From Dasypus novemcinctus (lineage: Eukaryota; Chordata; Mammalia; Cingulata; Dasypodidae), in NCBI RefSeq assembly GCF_030445035.2, contig NC_080673.1:35088365-35152364 (forward strand): a DNA stretch of 64,000 bases, in the 5' to 3' direction. Below the pieces are notes generated by a model. The model worked only from the letters and a program-made list of their open reading frames with translations. It was not told where the DNA came from and did not search any database. Shown in pieces: positions 49,061 to 61,889 of this stretch; position 1 is the first letter of the stretch; the number at the start of each line of letters is the position of its first letter. The position numbers were made by a program, and so were the translations under genes.

Positions 49061-49189
49061 TGATCCAGAGAGAGATCCACTGGTTTATCAGGTATCCAGC
49101 TGGTATATTATGACAGAGAACATATAGACAGATTTTTTTAAATTGTTTTAGGTTTTCTTGGAGCTGTTATTTTTTACTTTTTATAGGTT

Positions 49190-49790
49190 CCTTTTTTTCT
49201 TCTTCTTCTTTATTTTATTCAATGAAACCTGGTACATTACCTGTGGAGGGCATGCTAAAGGGTGATTGACTGATGTGCATCAACAGCCTGAGAAGTGCTT
49301 AGGGGCTTAAGAGGAAAGGCTGTTTTTCCTGGATATTTTGTTGTCAATGTTTTGTTTCTTGTTTGTTGACTTTCCCTTTTCTTTGTTTCATTTGTTTTTC
49401 TTTTCCTTATTTTTTCTACTGACTTTATTTCTTTTATTTCCTTCATTTTTTTATCTTCTGTTTTCTGTTGTTTTTCTTTTATCCCATCTCCTTTTGTTTG
49501 GCATTTTTTTTAATTCCCTCTCTTTTTCTTTTTCTTCCCTTTTCCTCTTTTCTCATCACTCCAGCATTTTAATTCATTCTATTTTTTTTCTCTCTTTTGG
49601 ACCTTGTTTCATATTTTTTTTCCACCTTTTTTATTCTTAGTCCTTTGTACATTTTAAAATTTTTTCCTCATATTACAATTTTATTTTCCTAGCTCTTGTA
49701 TGGTTCATTTTCTACCATTTTTTAAAAAAAAATATTATTACTATTATTCTTTTTCTCTTCTTATATCTTCCTTTTCCTCTGGCCCTAATT
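49190..49790 (+). repeat. 600 bp T-rich pyrimidine tract
   Basis: Strongly T-rich with C and few purines, giving a 100-codon Phe/Leu/Ser frame by composition only. Lies between the 5' end and ORF1 of the L1. Confidence 0.85.
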
Positions 49791-49899
49791 TTTTTTCAAG
49801 GGAACACAGACAACTACAAGGATACAGTATAAGAGGAACCAAGTATCAAAAAGGAACCTTACCACACACAAACACAAAAACCAAGAAAATAAAAGCCTA

Positions 49900-51240
49900 G
49901 AGTAGGAAGAGAATCTATCCAACCAAATAAGCAATCAAGATAAACTGATGCCTAGATACCAACAAAAACTGCAAGGCACACTAAGAAACAGAAAGACATG
50001 ACCCAGTCTAATGAACAAACAAAAAAACAGGAGGAGATGTAGAACATGGAACTAATCAGGGATGTCCAAACAAATATCATGAATCAACTTAATGAAATGA
50101 AGGAAAAGGTAAAGGATATTAAAAAGACACTGGGGGAAACGGACTTTGGCCCAGTGGTTAGGGCGTCCGTCTACCATATGGGAGGTCCGCGGTTCAAACC
50201 CCGGGCCTCCTTGACCCGTGTGGAGCTGGCCATGCGCAGTGCTGATGCGCGCAAGGAGTGCCGTGCCACGCAAGGGTGTCCCCCGCGTGGGGGAGCCCCA
50301 CGCGCAAGGAGTGCGCCCGTGAGGAAAGCCGCCCAGCGTGAAAAGAAAGAGCAGCCTGCCCAGGAATGGCGCCGCCCACACTTCCCGTGCCGCTGACGAC
50401 AACAGAAGCGGACAAAGAAACAAGACGCAGCAAATAGACACCAAGAACAGACAACCAGGGGAGGGGGGGGATTAAATAAATAAATAAATCTTTAAAAAAA
50501 AAAAAGACACTGGGAGAACATACTGAAGAAATCATAAACTTACATTAAAGGATAATGGATATGATACTGATGTACAATGTAAGAAATAAAAAATATCCTG
50601 GAAGCATATAACAGCAGATGTGAACAGGCAGAGGAAAGAATTAGTGATGTCAAAGACAGTACAACTGAAATTAAACAGATAGTAGAATGGACAGATAAAA
50701 AGAGAAAAAAATCCAGCAGTGACTTAGGGATTTGAATGACAACATGAAACACACAAATATACACATTGCAGGCATCCCAGAGGGAGAAGACCAGGGAAAG
50801 GGGGCAGAAGTGTTAGAGGAAATAATGGCTGAAAAATTCCCAACTCTTTTGAGGGACATGGACATACATGTCCAGGAAGTGCAGTGCACCCAAACACTGT
50901 AAATCCTAACAGGCCTACCCCAAGACACATACTTGTCAAATAGTCCAGTGCTCAAGATAAAGAGAAAGTACTGAAAGCAGTAAAAGAAAAAGATAAATCA
51001 CAAACAAAGGAAGCATGAAAAGGTTAAGTACTGATTTCTCTTCTGAAACCATGGAGGCAATAAGGCAATGGTATGACATACTTAAGGTGCTAAAAGAGAA
51101 AACTTCCAGCCAAGAATTCTCTATATAGCAAACCTGGCATTCAAAAATGTGGGAATAGTTCAAAATATTCACAAACAGAAATTAAGAGTTTGTCAACATA
51201 AAATCTGCCATTCAAGAAATACTAAAAGGAGTCTGCAGGT
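49900..51240 (+). pseudogene. L1 ORF1 remnant, split by a SINE
   Basis: ORF1p-type coding sequence. Before the SINE a coiled-coil-like MNQLNEMKEKVKDIKKTLGE; after it, text translating to MEAIRQWYDILKVLKEKTSS around 51,052, which matches the C-terminal domain of L1 ORF1p. Stops and frame changes throughout. ORF1p is an RNA-binding trimer needed for L1 retrotransposition. Confidence 0.75.
50135..50500 (+). mobile_element. Young DAS-III-like SINE with target-site duplication
   Basis: Opens GGAAACGGACTTTGGCCCAG (A box), with B box CGGTTCAAACCCCG, and keeps many CpGs (GATGCGCGCAAGGAGTGCCG), so it is recent. Ends with ATTAAATAAATAAATAAATC and poly-A. Flanked by identical AAAAAGACACTGGG at 50,121-50,134 and 50,501-50,514. 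Inserted inside L1 ORF1. Internal open frames on both strands are artefacts. Confidence 0.95.
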
Positions 51241-51366
51241 TGAAAGGAAAAAACAGGAGAGAGAGGGTTGGAGGAAAGTGTAGGAAAGAAGATTATTGGT
51301 GAGAATAACTAAAAGATTGAGAGACAAATAAAAACAACATATGACATATATAAGCCTAAAGAAAAC

Positions 51367-54300
51367 ATGGCTAATGTAAGCAATTCCTTGATAGTAATAA
51401 CATTGAATGTTAATGGATTAAAATCTCCAATCAGAGACAAAAATTGGAAGAATGGAAATATGACCCATCTATATGCTGTCTACAAGAGAATCACCTTAGA
51501 CCCAGGGACACAAGGAGGTTGCAAGAGAATGGTTGAAAATACAATTTTATATGCAAATAGTGAGCAAAAAAGTGCAGGAATAGCTATACTAATATCACAC
51601 AAAATAGACTTTAAATGCAAAACTATTGTTAGAGACAAAGTAGGACACTATATATTAACAAAAGGAGAAATCTATCAAGAAGAAAAAACAACCATAAACT
51701 TTTATGTACTTAACCAGGGCACCTCAAAATATATGAGGCAAACATTGGAAAAACTAAGTGCAGAAATGGATGCTTCTACAATTATAGTGGGGAATTTTAA
51801 TATACCATTATCACATTAGAAAGAACATCTTAACAGAGGATCAATAAAGAAACAGACACCTTGAATAATAATTAGAGGATCTAGACCTAATAGACATATA
51901 CAGAACATCACACCCAAATACAGCAGGATATACATTCTTCTCTAGTACACATGGATCATTCTTCAGGATCGAACACATGCTGGATCACTGAAAAACTCTC
52001 AACAAATTCAGAAAGATTGAAATTATACGAAGTAATTTCTCTGACTAAATGGAATGAAGCTGAAAATCAGTAAGGAGCAAAGAACTAAATTAGGCACAAA
52101 GATTGGAAGTTAGGCAACACACTCTTAGACAATCAGTGGGTCAAGGAGGAAATTGCAAAAGAAATCAGAAACTATCTTGAAATTAATGAAAATGACAACA
52201 CAATATATCAAAATCTATGGAATGCGGCAAAAGCAGTGCTGAAAGAGAAATTTATAGCCATAAATACCTATATTAAAAAAGAAGAAAAAGCCAAAATCAA
52301 AGACCTAACTGCAACCTGGAGGAATTAGAGAAAGAACAACAAACTAATCCCAAAGCAAGTAGAAAGAAGAAACTACAAAGATTAGAACAGAGCTAAATAA
52401 ATTTTAAAATAAGGAAGCACTAGAAAATATCAACAAAACCAAAAGCTGGTTCTTTGAGAAGATTAATAAAATTAACAGACACTTAGCTAGACTAACAAAG
52501 AAAAGAAAAGAAACAATGCAAACATATAAAATAAGAAACAAGGAAGAAGATATTACCACTGACTCCAATGAAATAAAGTGTATCATAAGAGAACACTTGG
52601 AAAAATTGTTTGCCAACAAGATGGATAAAATAGATGAAATGGAAAGTTTTCTAGAAACACAAAAGCAGCCTATATTGACAAAAGAAGAAATTGATAAATA
52701 TAACAGACCAATTACAAATAACAAGATGGGATTAGTCAACCAAAACCTCCCAAGAAGAGCCAAGGACCAGATGGTTTCACAAGTGAATTCTAAGAAACAT
52801 TCCAGAAATAATTAACATTAATCCTGCTTAAACTCTTCCAAAAATAGAAGTGAAGGGAACATTGCCTAACTCATTCTATGATGTCAACATATTCCTAATA
52901 CCAAAGCCAAAGAAAGACACACAAGAAAGGAAAATATAGACAAATTTCTCTAATGAATCTAGACACTAAATTTCCCAACAAAATACTTGCTAATCACATT
53001 TAACAATACACCCAATGAATTATAGACTATGACCAAATGGGTTTTATCCCTGGTTTGCAAAGATGGTTCAACATAAGAAAATTAATCAATGTAATACACA
53101 TTAACAGCTTGGGGAGAAAAATCACATGATCATCTCTATTGATGCAGAAAAAGCATTCTACAAAATAAAGCACCTTTTCCTGATAAAAAAACATTTCAAA
53201 AGATTGGAATAGAAAGCTGCTTCCTAAACATGGTAAAGGGTATATAAGAAAAATCCAGAGCTAACATCATAGTCAATGGTGAAATGCAAAAAGCTTTCCT
53301 TCTAAGTTCTGGAACAAGACAAGTATTCCCACTTTCACTGCTCACACTTTCACTGCATTAGAAGTACTCACTCAATCACTTAGGAAATAAAAAGATATAA
53401 AAGGCATCCAAATTGAAAAGAAAGGTGTAAAAAATTCACTGTTTGCGGATGACATGATCTTATATGTAGAAAGCCCTGAGAAATCTACAACAAAACTTCT
53501 AGAGCTTATAAATGAGTTCAGTAAAGTGGCAGGATATAAGATCAAAATGCAAAAATCAATAACATTTCTGTACACCAATAATGAACAATCTGAGGAGGAA
53601 ATCAAGAAAAAAAATCCACTTACAATAGCAACTAAAAGAATCAAAAACCTAGGAATAGACTTAGCTAAAAATGTAATGGACTTGTATGCAGAAAACTACA
53701 CAAAACTGTTAAAGGAAATCATAGAAGACCTAAATAAATGGAAGAATATTCTCAGTTCCTGGATAGGAAGATTAAAGTTCATTAAGGTGTCAATCCTACC
53801 CAAACTGATTTACAGATTTAGTAATAATACAATCCCAATAAAAATTAAAAAAGCATTTTTCACTGAATTGGAAAATCTAATTACAAAATTTACTTTGAAA
53901 AGCAAGGGGCCTCAATAGTCAAAGACATATTGAAAAAAAAAATGAAATTGGAGGACGCACACTACCTGACTTTAAAACATACGACAGAGCAACAGTGGTC
54001 AAAACTGCGTGGTATTTGCACAAGGATAGACATACTGACCAATGGAACAGAACTGAGTGTTCTGATATAGATCCTTGCATATATGGTCCACTGATATTCC
54101 ACAAGGCCCACAAGCCCACTCAACTAGGAGGGAATGGCCTCTTCAACAAACGGTGCTTGGAGAACTGGATATCCATATCCAAAAGTATGGGAGAGGATCA
54201 CCATCTCATGCCCTGTAAAAAAATTAACTCAAGATGGATCAAAGATTTAAATATAAGATCCAAGACCATAAATCTCCTGGAAGACAATGTAGGGAAGCAT

Positions 54301-55239
54301 CTTTAAGATCTTTTAATAGGAAACAGTTTCATAAACTTTATACCCAAAGCACAAGCAATGAAAGAAAAAAACAGATTAACGGAACTTCCTCAAAATTAAA
54401 AACTTTTGCACTTCAAAGGAGTTTGCCAGGAAACCGAAAAGGCAGTCGACTAAATAGGAGAAAATATTTGGTAACCATCTATCTCATAGGGGCCTAATAT
54501 CCAACATATAAACAGAAATCCAATATCTCTGAAATAAATAGACAAACAACCCATTTTAAAAATGGGCAAGTGATTTGAATAGACACTTCTCCAAAGAAGG
54601 AATACAAATGACTATAAAGGACATGAAAAGATTCTCAACATCACTAGCTATTAGAGAACTGCAAATCAAAACTACAATAATATATCATCTTACACCCATT
54701 ATACTGGTAGCTATTAAAAAGTAGAGGACCACAAGTGTTGAAGAGGATGTGGAGGAATAGCAACACTTATCCACTGCTGGTGGGAATGTAGAATGGTGCA
54801 GCCGTTGTGGAGGACAGTTTGGCAGTTCCTCGGGAAGCTAACTGTAGAATTGCCATATGATCCAGTAATCCCACTGCTGGGTATATGTCCAGAAGAATTG
54901 AAAGCAGGGACATGAATAGGCTTATGTACAACAATGTTCATAATACCATTATTCACCATTACTAAAAGTTGGAAACAAACCAAATGTCCATCAACAGAAG
55001 AATGGATAAGCAAGTTGTGGTATACACATAAAATGGAACATTACTCAGCTGTAAGAAGGAATACAGTATTAACTCACAGGATGACATGGACGAATCTTGA
55101 AGACCTTATATTGAGTAAAGTAAGCCAGGGATTGAAGGACAAATATTACATTATCTCACTGTTACAAATTAAGCAAATTAAGCAGACTCACAGAGCTAAA
55201 GTCCAAAAGATAGGTTTACAGGAGACAGAAAAGCAGTAG
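51367..55239 (+). pseudogene. L1 ORF2 remnant (endonuclease, reverse transcriptase)
   Basis: Starts at ATG 51,367 with the endonuclease phrase VITLNVNGLKSPIRDK (frame open to 51,819). The reverse-transcriptase catalytic motif [10 protein letters not shown] lies at about 53,440-53,470, and an open RT segment runs 53,454-53,918. The C-terminus keeps SWKQTKCPSTEEWISKL near 54,970. Frames shift at least near 51,819, 52,815, 53,400 and 53,918, so no ORF2 protein can be made. ORF2p nicks target DNA and reverse-transcribes L1 RNA. Confidence 0.9.
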
Positions 55240-56164
55240 AGGATTGTGAGCTAATGCCCATATGGGCAAAATCTATGATAAGGTAGAAAGGTGTAGTTGT
55301 CCAGTGATGGGCCTGACAGTGTGCAGTGATACCATTGGTTTCTGTGGTGCTAGGGTGATGGGGGGGGGGGCAGTGCTATCCTTGGAAATGGGAGAAGGGT
55401 CAGGGGAAGCAGCAGGTGAACTCTGGGAATTTGCAGGTCTGTAGTTAAAACTACAATGTTGGGAATGTTCTTTTGGCAAATAGGTAGGGGAGGATTACTG
55501 GTGTAGTGTGTTTGATGTGGGGAGATACATACAAGATAGGGCATGCCTGGGGCATGCTTCTACAGAATATGTAAGGGTTCATCTTATCATAATGTTTTAT
55601 ATCAGTGGGTGGAGACCCGCACAATAAACAAGAAAATATTAAATTCCTATCTTAGGGAGTTGTGCTGTGTTCTCAAATGGAGGGACAAGAGGCTTTCAAC
55701 ATAGGCAGTGCCTAATAAAAGACAACAGACCAATATGCCAAGCCCTCAATATTATTGTAAATAACTATGAATCTTATTCTTCAAAAAGTGAAAGAGTGTG
55801 TACCATAGGTCCCAAGGTGAGGGGTAGGGAAGAATAGAATAGATGGAACCAAGGGCTTTTTTAGAGCCTTAGAATTGTTCTGCATGCTCTCGCAGTAATG
55901 GATACAGTCCATTTAAAATTCCATCAAAATTTATAAAAGTGTTCAGTTCAAAATGTAAATCATACTGTAAACCACTGACCATGATTAGTAGCAATGCTTC
56001 AATATTTGTCAACTCTAACAAATATACCATCTGCATATAAAACGTTATTAATAGGTGAGTGGGGAAAAGGGGAAGGGCACTAGGTATATAGGAATCTCCT
56101 ATATTCTACGTGTGACTTTTCTGTAACTTAAAGCTTCTTTGAAGATAAAATGAAAAAAAAAAAA
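55240..56164 (+). mobile_element. L1 3'UTR
   Basis: About 0.9 kb between the ORF2 remnant and poly-A. Contains a G run at 55,360-55,371. Phrases such as GTGGGTGGAGACCCGCACAA and GTAGCAATGCTTCAATATTT recur in the next element (56,509 and 57,767), which identifies that element as a second L1 3' end. Confidence 0.8.
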
Positions 56165-56229
56165 GCAGTGGGATAGTATAGGGAACAAAATGTCACTGTA
56201 CAAACAAAACAACAGATCTTACAGTGATG

Positions 56230-57991
56230 AAAGACATAATGGCTAAAAAAGGGTTTTATATTATTTAAATTTATTTTAATTGTTTTGTATTTTACATGTT
56301 ACTTTTTAAACTATCATTATTTCATTTTCTTATTGTTTTATTTAGTTATTTTCTTGGCTTCATCTTTGGAAATGTTTTGGATCACAGAATAGTCACAGCT
56401 TTGGCAGGGGAGGAACACTGGTGCGGGGAGATGCTTGGGAGGGGGTTCATCAGGGTGATGACTCTAAGGCATATAAATGTATTCAAGTGTTCATGGGGAA
56501 TTGTCATGGTGGGTGGAGATCCACACAATACCCTAAAGAATATCAAATTCCCATCCTTGGGAGTTCTGCTACATTCTCTAATGGGACAGCAAGAATTCTC
56601 CAAGCACAGGGATAGTGCCCAGTGAAGGAGGATGAACCATTGTGCCAGGCCCTTGATCTTGATGTTTTTACTTATGAACCTTCTCTTTTGAAATTGAAAC
56701 TTAGTCTAGTAGTTAGGTTGCCTAATAGTTACCTTCTGAGGGCCTCCTTGCTGCTCAAATATGTCCTCTATGTCTAAGCCAAATTCATCACATAAATGCA
56801 CTACCTTCCCCCACCCCATGTGGAACATGACTCCTGGGGATGAGCCTCCTTGGCACAGAGGGATTATAACCAAGTGCCAGGTAACAATGCCTCTGATAAA
56901 AGACCTTGATCATAAGGGAGAAATGGTAAATACAAATGAGTGCTTCAGGCTAAGAGATTTCACTGTGATTAGGGAGGTTATTCCAGAGGTTACACTTATG
57001 CAAGTCTCAACAGGATCTCATTGACTGCCACAGTAAATATTGTCTCAAATAGCAGGGCTCCTGAACGCTCTAGAGACACCCAGACACTATAGGCAGGGAA
57101 GGCAGGGCTGGTGTTTGGCACCTGCCAGTAAACCTGATCTTGGAATTTTTGCTCCCCAGTTGACAGAGTTGGACTCATTTGTGGTTTCCCTATGCATGGC
57201 TCTTCTGCCTCTTCTAATTGAACCCATAGTTAGTACTATACTTGATCGGTGTATGTCCAAGAGAATTAAATCTTTGGTCAACCCATGTGCCAGTTGGGCT
57301 CTGAATCTCAGTAGAGTTTCAACACCTACTCTCTAGTTCATTGGACTCCTCCAGGACAACTAACAAGGTGATGATGATGGACAACGCCCATCCCAAGGAA
57401 CAGAGAGCGAGCAACAGCAAGCAAGATAGTTCTCAATTGGAGGCAGAGTGGGCATCACCATCCCATAATCCTCAAGACTTGGGAATGAACAAAGGACTAA
57501 ATTAGACCTACTATTATTCTACTATAGACTTACTGTTATTGTAGCAATTTAAGAACATTTATCATTGATGTGGAAGCAGTGGCCACCAGTTGTTCTGAGG
57601 GGAGAGAGATGGAAAAATACGTGTAGTATGGGGGCATTTTCAGGACATTGGAATTGTCCTGCAGGATGTTGCAATGACAGATACAGGCCATTATATATTT
57701 TATCATAACTTACAAAATTGCCCGAGACAGAGTGTAAACTATAATATAAACTATAATCCATGGTTAGTGGCAATGCTTCAATAAGTGTTCATCAATTGTG
57801 ACAAATGTACACACTAATGAAGGATGTTGTTAATGTGGTAATCATGCAAGGGTGGAGTATGTGGGGCATATAGGAAGTGCTTACATATTTTATGTAACAT
57901 TTATGTAATCTAAAGTTTCTTAATAGAAAGAAAGAGAAAGAAAAAGAGAAAGAGAAAGAGAGAGAGAGAGTAAGAGAGAGAGAGAGAGAAA
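56230..57991 (+). mobile_element. Second L1 3' end (5'-truncated)
   Basis: Colinear with the preceding 3'UTR (for example GGGTGGAGATCCACACAATA against GGGTGGAGACCCGCACAATA) but with an extra segment at 56,760-57,560 that carries ATGACTCCTGGGGATGAGCC, also present in the element at 24,818. Ends in an A-to-GA tail at about 57,925-57,991, next to ERVL sequence. Open frames of 60-109 codons here are not genes. Confidence 0.75.
57925..57991 (+). repeat. (GA)n/(GAAA)n tract
   Basis: Purine repeat AGAAAGAAAGAGAAAG passing into GAGAGAGAG; probably grew from the L1 poly-A tail. Confidence 0.9.
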
Positions 57992-57999
57992 CTACTCAG

Positions 58000-59500
58000 C
58001 ATAAGAAAAACAAATCCACATCCTGAGTATATATCTACTCTGTGAGAACTAAGCACTTCAAATTGACCAGGTTGCCAATCGTTTTCACCAGGATATGTTT
58101 GGCTTTTGGATTTTGGTAGATTGGGCACTCAGCAGAGGCCACAGTCAAAAGCCTTAATAAGGAAAACATGCTTTTATTGCCATGCATAGCTTCCATTCCT
58201 GCCACTTTATATATAGGCTCATTTTGAAAACAATAGTGTGGATAGTCAAAGAGTTTAACTGATGCCTTATCTTGGCCTCTTGATTGTTGAGTCTCTTCTA
58301 CCACATATGGCCTCTGATAGGCGTCTATGAAGGATGCAAATATCTTCACACTTTATTCACAATATAATTATTCTCTCAGATCTTCTTGTCACTAACGTTC
58401 CAATTTTGTTTTTTCCAGCTCTTGGCAGCCAGCCAATCCATTATCCCTTGTTCATAAGACAGTATAATTCTGGATTTCATGTCATCTCTCATTTCATGCA
58501 GTGCTTAAATATTTGATGCACTACCCAAAGTACTGCCTGTTTGGTATACCAAAGGCTCACAAGGCCACTCCTGGGCAAGGTTTTGTGCAGCAGCCATCCA
58601 CTTCTCTCTGGTGCCCAGAGCATGTATATCCATTGATAAATCAAGCTGAATTTTTCCTCCTGAACAAATAGGTAAAAGGGAACTACTAAATAGGCCATAG
58701 GTGGTGTGGGTTAAAGGAGAGGTAACAGTTATAGAAACAGGTGCCATGGGAGTTTGAAACATCTTTTCATGCAATTTATTTGGGCCTTGTGGACATGTTA
58801 AAGCCCATTCTTGTAAATATCATTTATATTTTATAATTGAGTGATGCTGTGCATGTCCAATTTTATGGTTCAATGGATCAGATAATGCCGATTTCTTCAG
58901 GATGGGAAGATCATGTTGCAGAATCATATAATGTCTTATGATCAGAAATTTAATATATACCAGAGCCCAGTGGCAAGTCAGTATCTGCTTTTTGAATGGA
59001 AAATAGTTGCCAGCAGAGGGGAGCATGGTCCTTCTTCAATCTTGTAATATTTTTGCTGTGATTTTTTTGTTAGAGATTGTCACTGACTCTGGATAGAATT
59101 TGTCTGCCCCACACTATCAATACGATTAGATCTACTTTGTCTCAAGGTTTAAGTGGCCACTTGCATTACAGTCTGGATTTGCTGCTGAGCATTTTATTTC
59201 TCTGATTGGTTCCAACTGTCAGCCTTACAGGTAATACTAATAAATGGGTAAAAGCAGGATGGACAAATGTAGTAGACATTGCCTGCAAAACCCAAAGAAG
59301 CCTACCAAGCATTGTGCTTCTTCTTTATGGTGGGTGGTATAAGGAACAACTAACCTCAGTTACTGGATGCTTAAAACATTTCACCTATGAGTCATGTCCC
59401 TTAACTGTAAATGGGTTTGTCTCCCATCCACAGTTACAGGTGTTTTTAGTATCAAATGTCATGATGTCATCAATATAACATGAGTTTTATGTTCTAGTTT
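58000..59500 (-). pseudogene. ERVL-type endogenous retrovirus pol relic
   Basis: Minus-strand remnant of an ERVL-class pol, in order from high to low coordinates. A reverse-transcriptase catalytic YIDD is encoded at 59,466-59,477. A region near 58,810-58,960 resembles the end of RT. A segment at 58,489-58,790 falls where RNase H is expected. A zinc-finger-type integrase start is at about 58,090-58,240. The frame is broken repeatedly by stops and frameshifts, so no protein is made. The integrase core stops at the L1 tail near 57,995. The class is recognised from residue patterns and not by search. Confidence 0.65.
59010..59023 (+). promoter_or_regulatory. Weak CTCF-like motif
   Basis: CCAGCAGAGGGGAG, 13 of 14 to the core motif, plus strand, inside the ERVL relic. 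Likely chance. Confidence 0.15.
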
Positions 59501-61570
59501 AGAGGCCATCACCTCTAGAGTAGTCTTTGTACCTCTCTTTAGGATATGCTAGGATCAAACTCTTATTATGGCCAAGAGACAATGAGAGATTGGAGTGGGA
59601 GTGAATTGCTTTATCTTGGGAGGTAACTGTCCCATGTGTATTCATATATTTCCTTTTGCATATAAGGAATGGTTCCCTTAGAGAGCTGAAAGATTTGTGT
59701 CTTCTTGAACAGGAAGTTGTGAGGAATTTAGAATTTCAAGGTTCTCAATCTCATCCAAGACTGTCCATGTGTCCTTATGCCATATGTCAGGGTTCCACTT
59801 CTTCCCTATCAGTACCCTTGTCTTGTTCTACCCTGGTGTGGTAGAACATTTAATTGGCGCTGAATCTCCCAATTGTGTCCCCTTATTGCCAAAAATCCAA
59901 TTCCAACTCTGTTCACTTTAAATCAGAACTTAAATATGTTTCTGAGCCATAAATGCCCTTTGACTACAAGAGAGCCTACTGTTTCAAAACTTCACATATG
60001 TCTTATGGTTCTCCATGAATATTCTTAATTGTATGCTCATAGGTTTTAATTCCTATATTCCCTATGTTTATTCTAGGACTAAAGAAGAAGATGGATAGCT
60101 CCAGTATTTAAAAATCAATACTGTTGTCATAGCACTAAGTAACCAGGGCCATCTGATATCCCTCCAGTTCTACTTTATCCCATACTACCATTAGTGAAAC
60201 TTCTAATAATTCTGATGCCACCATCTGTAGATTACTCATGTCCCATATTTCTTGCTCCCCAAATATTTGAGTAACCAAATCCCTGAATCCCATATTGAGG
60301 TCTGTTTCCTAGGGCCAGTTCCAGCACCAATTACTCTATTTGGTCCCTGTAGAAAACAAGGTATATTCAACTAGTATGGTCCAAAGAGATTTTACTTACA
60401 AAAGTATGTGGGAGGGAAGGGAACCACAGGAGACAGTGCAATAATTCAAGTTTGGTAGCAGCAGAGCTGTTGACATCCTAAGGCTAAAAGGAATGAAGGA
60501 GGAACTGGCTATCTGAATTCAGAAGGAGGGGGTCATTTAGAGAACGCTACTTTGAAAGATGCAGTAATCTTGGCTGAAGGACACATATCACCTAGAGTAA
60601 CCTATTAGGGAGTAAGTAAGAGGAATAACTATCCCAGTATTACTCTGACCAGGCTCCCTATCAGCTAAAGTCTAATGAAAGCCAGATTCTAATGAAAACC
60701 AGAGGAAAGGAAGCCACTGATATAGTCCATACAGGTCAGCTTGCTAGGGTAGAAAGCAGGGTGGAGGATAGAGAATGGAGGTGAAGGAGAAATTAAATAT
60801 ATCTACTACAAATGGTGATTATTTCTTAAGTCCATGTCAAGATTCAGAAAAATGTCAGAATGTGAAAGGAACCACTAGGTAGAGACACTGAAAGTTAGGT
60901 TGCAAAACGGGTATAAGATGGAAAATAAGTTGTTTTTCATGATCATGGTTGGCAACAGATTGTTGGTTGATTGTTGAGTTTTGCAGGAGTACCTGGGGGG
61001 AAACGGGAGAAAGGAAGGACAGAATAGTGGCTGTCTGACTTTGATTCTGATTCAATGGTTAAACCTTTAGAAAGAACAGAAGATGATGAAGGAGATGATT
61101 TCACAAGAGCCTCTGTGAGATGTTGTGGCAAAATTAGTGCCAACTTAGACCACCAGACATCCCCAAATCTGTTTGGGTCATAATATGACTATGTCAGAAT
61201 GAATATCCAAGGAATTCTATGTTGCTTTAACAGCTAGAGAATTTTCCACCACAGGAACAGCTTATAAAGCACATAGATGTTCTCACAGACGGCACCAGCA
61301 TCAGGAGGTGGGGAAGGTTCTACAATAAAATGGTTTAATAAATATCAAATATTGATAAAGGGACCAGAATCGAAGAACTTTGTGGACTGATCGTAAGCAC
61401 ATGTAAAATAATCCCAGAGACTCCCACAAGTGTGAGGAAGAATTTGTTGGAGGCTAAGATGCTTTATTGTGAAGGAGGGGTCAAAAGTCAGTAAAGATTT
61501 TTATCATTAAAAGTTACCATTTTGAATCCACAGCCTGAGGAAACCTGGAAAAACAGTTTGCACACATGAG
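59500..61570 (-). mobile_element. Possible upstream ERVL sequence (pro/gag side)
   Basis: Sequence on the 5' side of the pol relic. Phrases like CCAATTCTGTG-type text near 59,850-59,900 and 60,300-60,350 look retroviral, but I could not confirm any domain. Weak open frames only. Confidence 0.3.
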
Positions 61571-61760
61571 GTCAGTGTTTAGGGGATCTGGCTACCTTAC
61601 TTATATGAGTAAAATTAGAAATTTGTCTGACCTTCTGAATTTAATTTCTATGATGGAATTTCATTAATAAAAATATAGTCCTAATTTAGTAGCTAGAAAG
61701 GCCAGGAATCTGCCACTCTTTTCCAAATATACAAATAAGGATTTAAAAATTTACACTCCA

Positions 61761-61865
61761 GTGCTCATTTTGGCAGCACATATACTAAAATTAGAACAAT
61801 ACAGAGAAGATTAGCACAGCCCCTGCACAAGGATGACACGCAAATTCGTGAAGCGTTCCATATTT
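61761..61865 (+). pseudogene. U6 snRNA retropseudogene
   Basis: Nearly the whole U6 snRNA: GTGCTCATTTTGGCAGCACA, then TATACTAAAATTAGAACAAT, ACAGAGAAGATTAGCACAGC and AAATTCGTGAAGCGTTCCAT, ending TATTT. It differs from functional U6 in the 5' stem and has C-to-T type changes at CpG sites. It is followed by an A-tail and flanked by TTTACACTCCAGT (61,750) and TTTACCCTCCAGT (61,878), an imperfect target-site duplication, which marks an L1-mobilised copy. No Pol III promoter (PSE or TATA) was seen upstream. Confidence 0.93.
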
Positions 61866-61889
61866 AAAAAAAAAAATTTACCCTCCAGT

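Larger units (their letters stand above)
48380..56164 (+). mobile_element. Near full-length, inactive L1
   Basis: Plus-strand L1 with a candidate 5'UTR from about GACTTCCTGGAAAATGGTGT (48,390), a pyrimidine tract (49,190-49,790), broken ORF1, ORF2 from 51,367, a long 3'UTR and a terminal poly-A at 56,153-56,164. A DAS SINE sits in ORF1. Many stops and frameshifts make it dead. The 5' border is uncertain; I could not find a clear target-site duplication. About 7.8 kb including the SINE, in line with a full mammalian L1 with a long 3'UTR. Confidence 0.8.

Noticed and set aside
49338..49640. 100-codon Phe/Leu/Ser frame
   Set aside because: Product of a T-rich tract; no start context or domain.
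61761..61865. Functional U6 snRNA gene
   Set aside because: Base changes in conserved positions, an A-tail, target-site duplications and no visible PSE/TATA show a retropseudogene.
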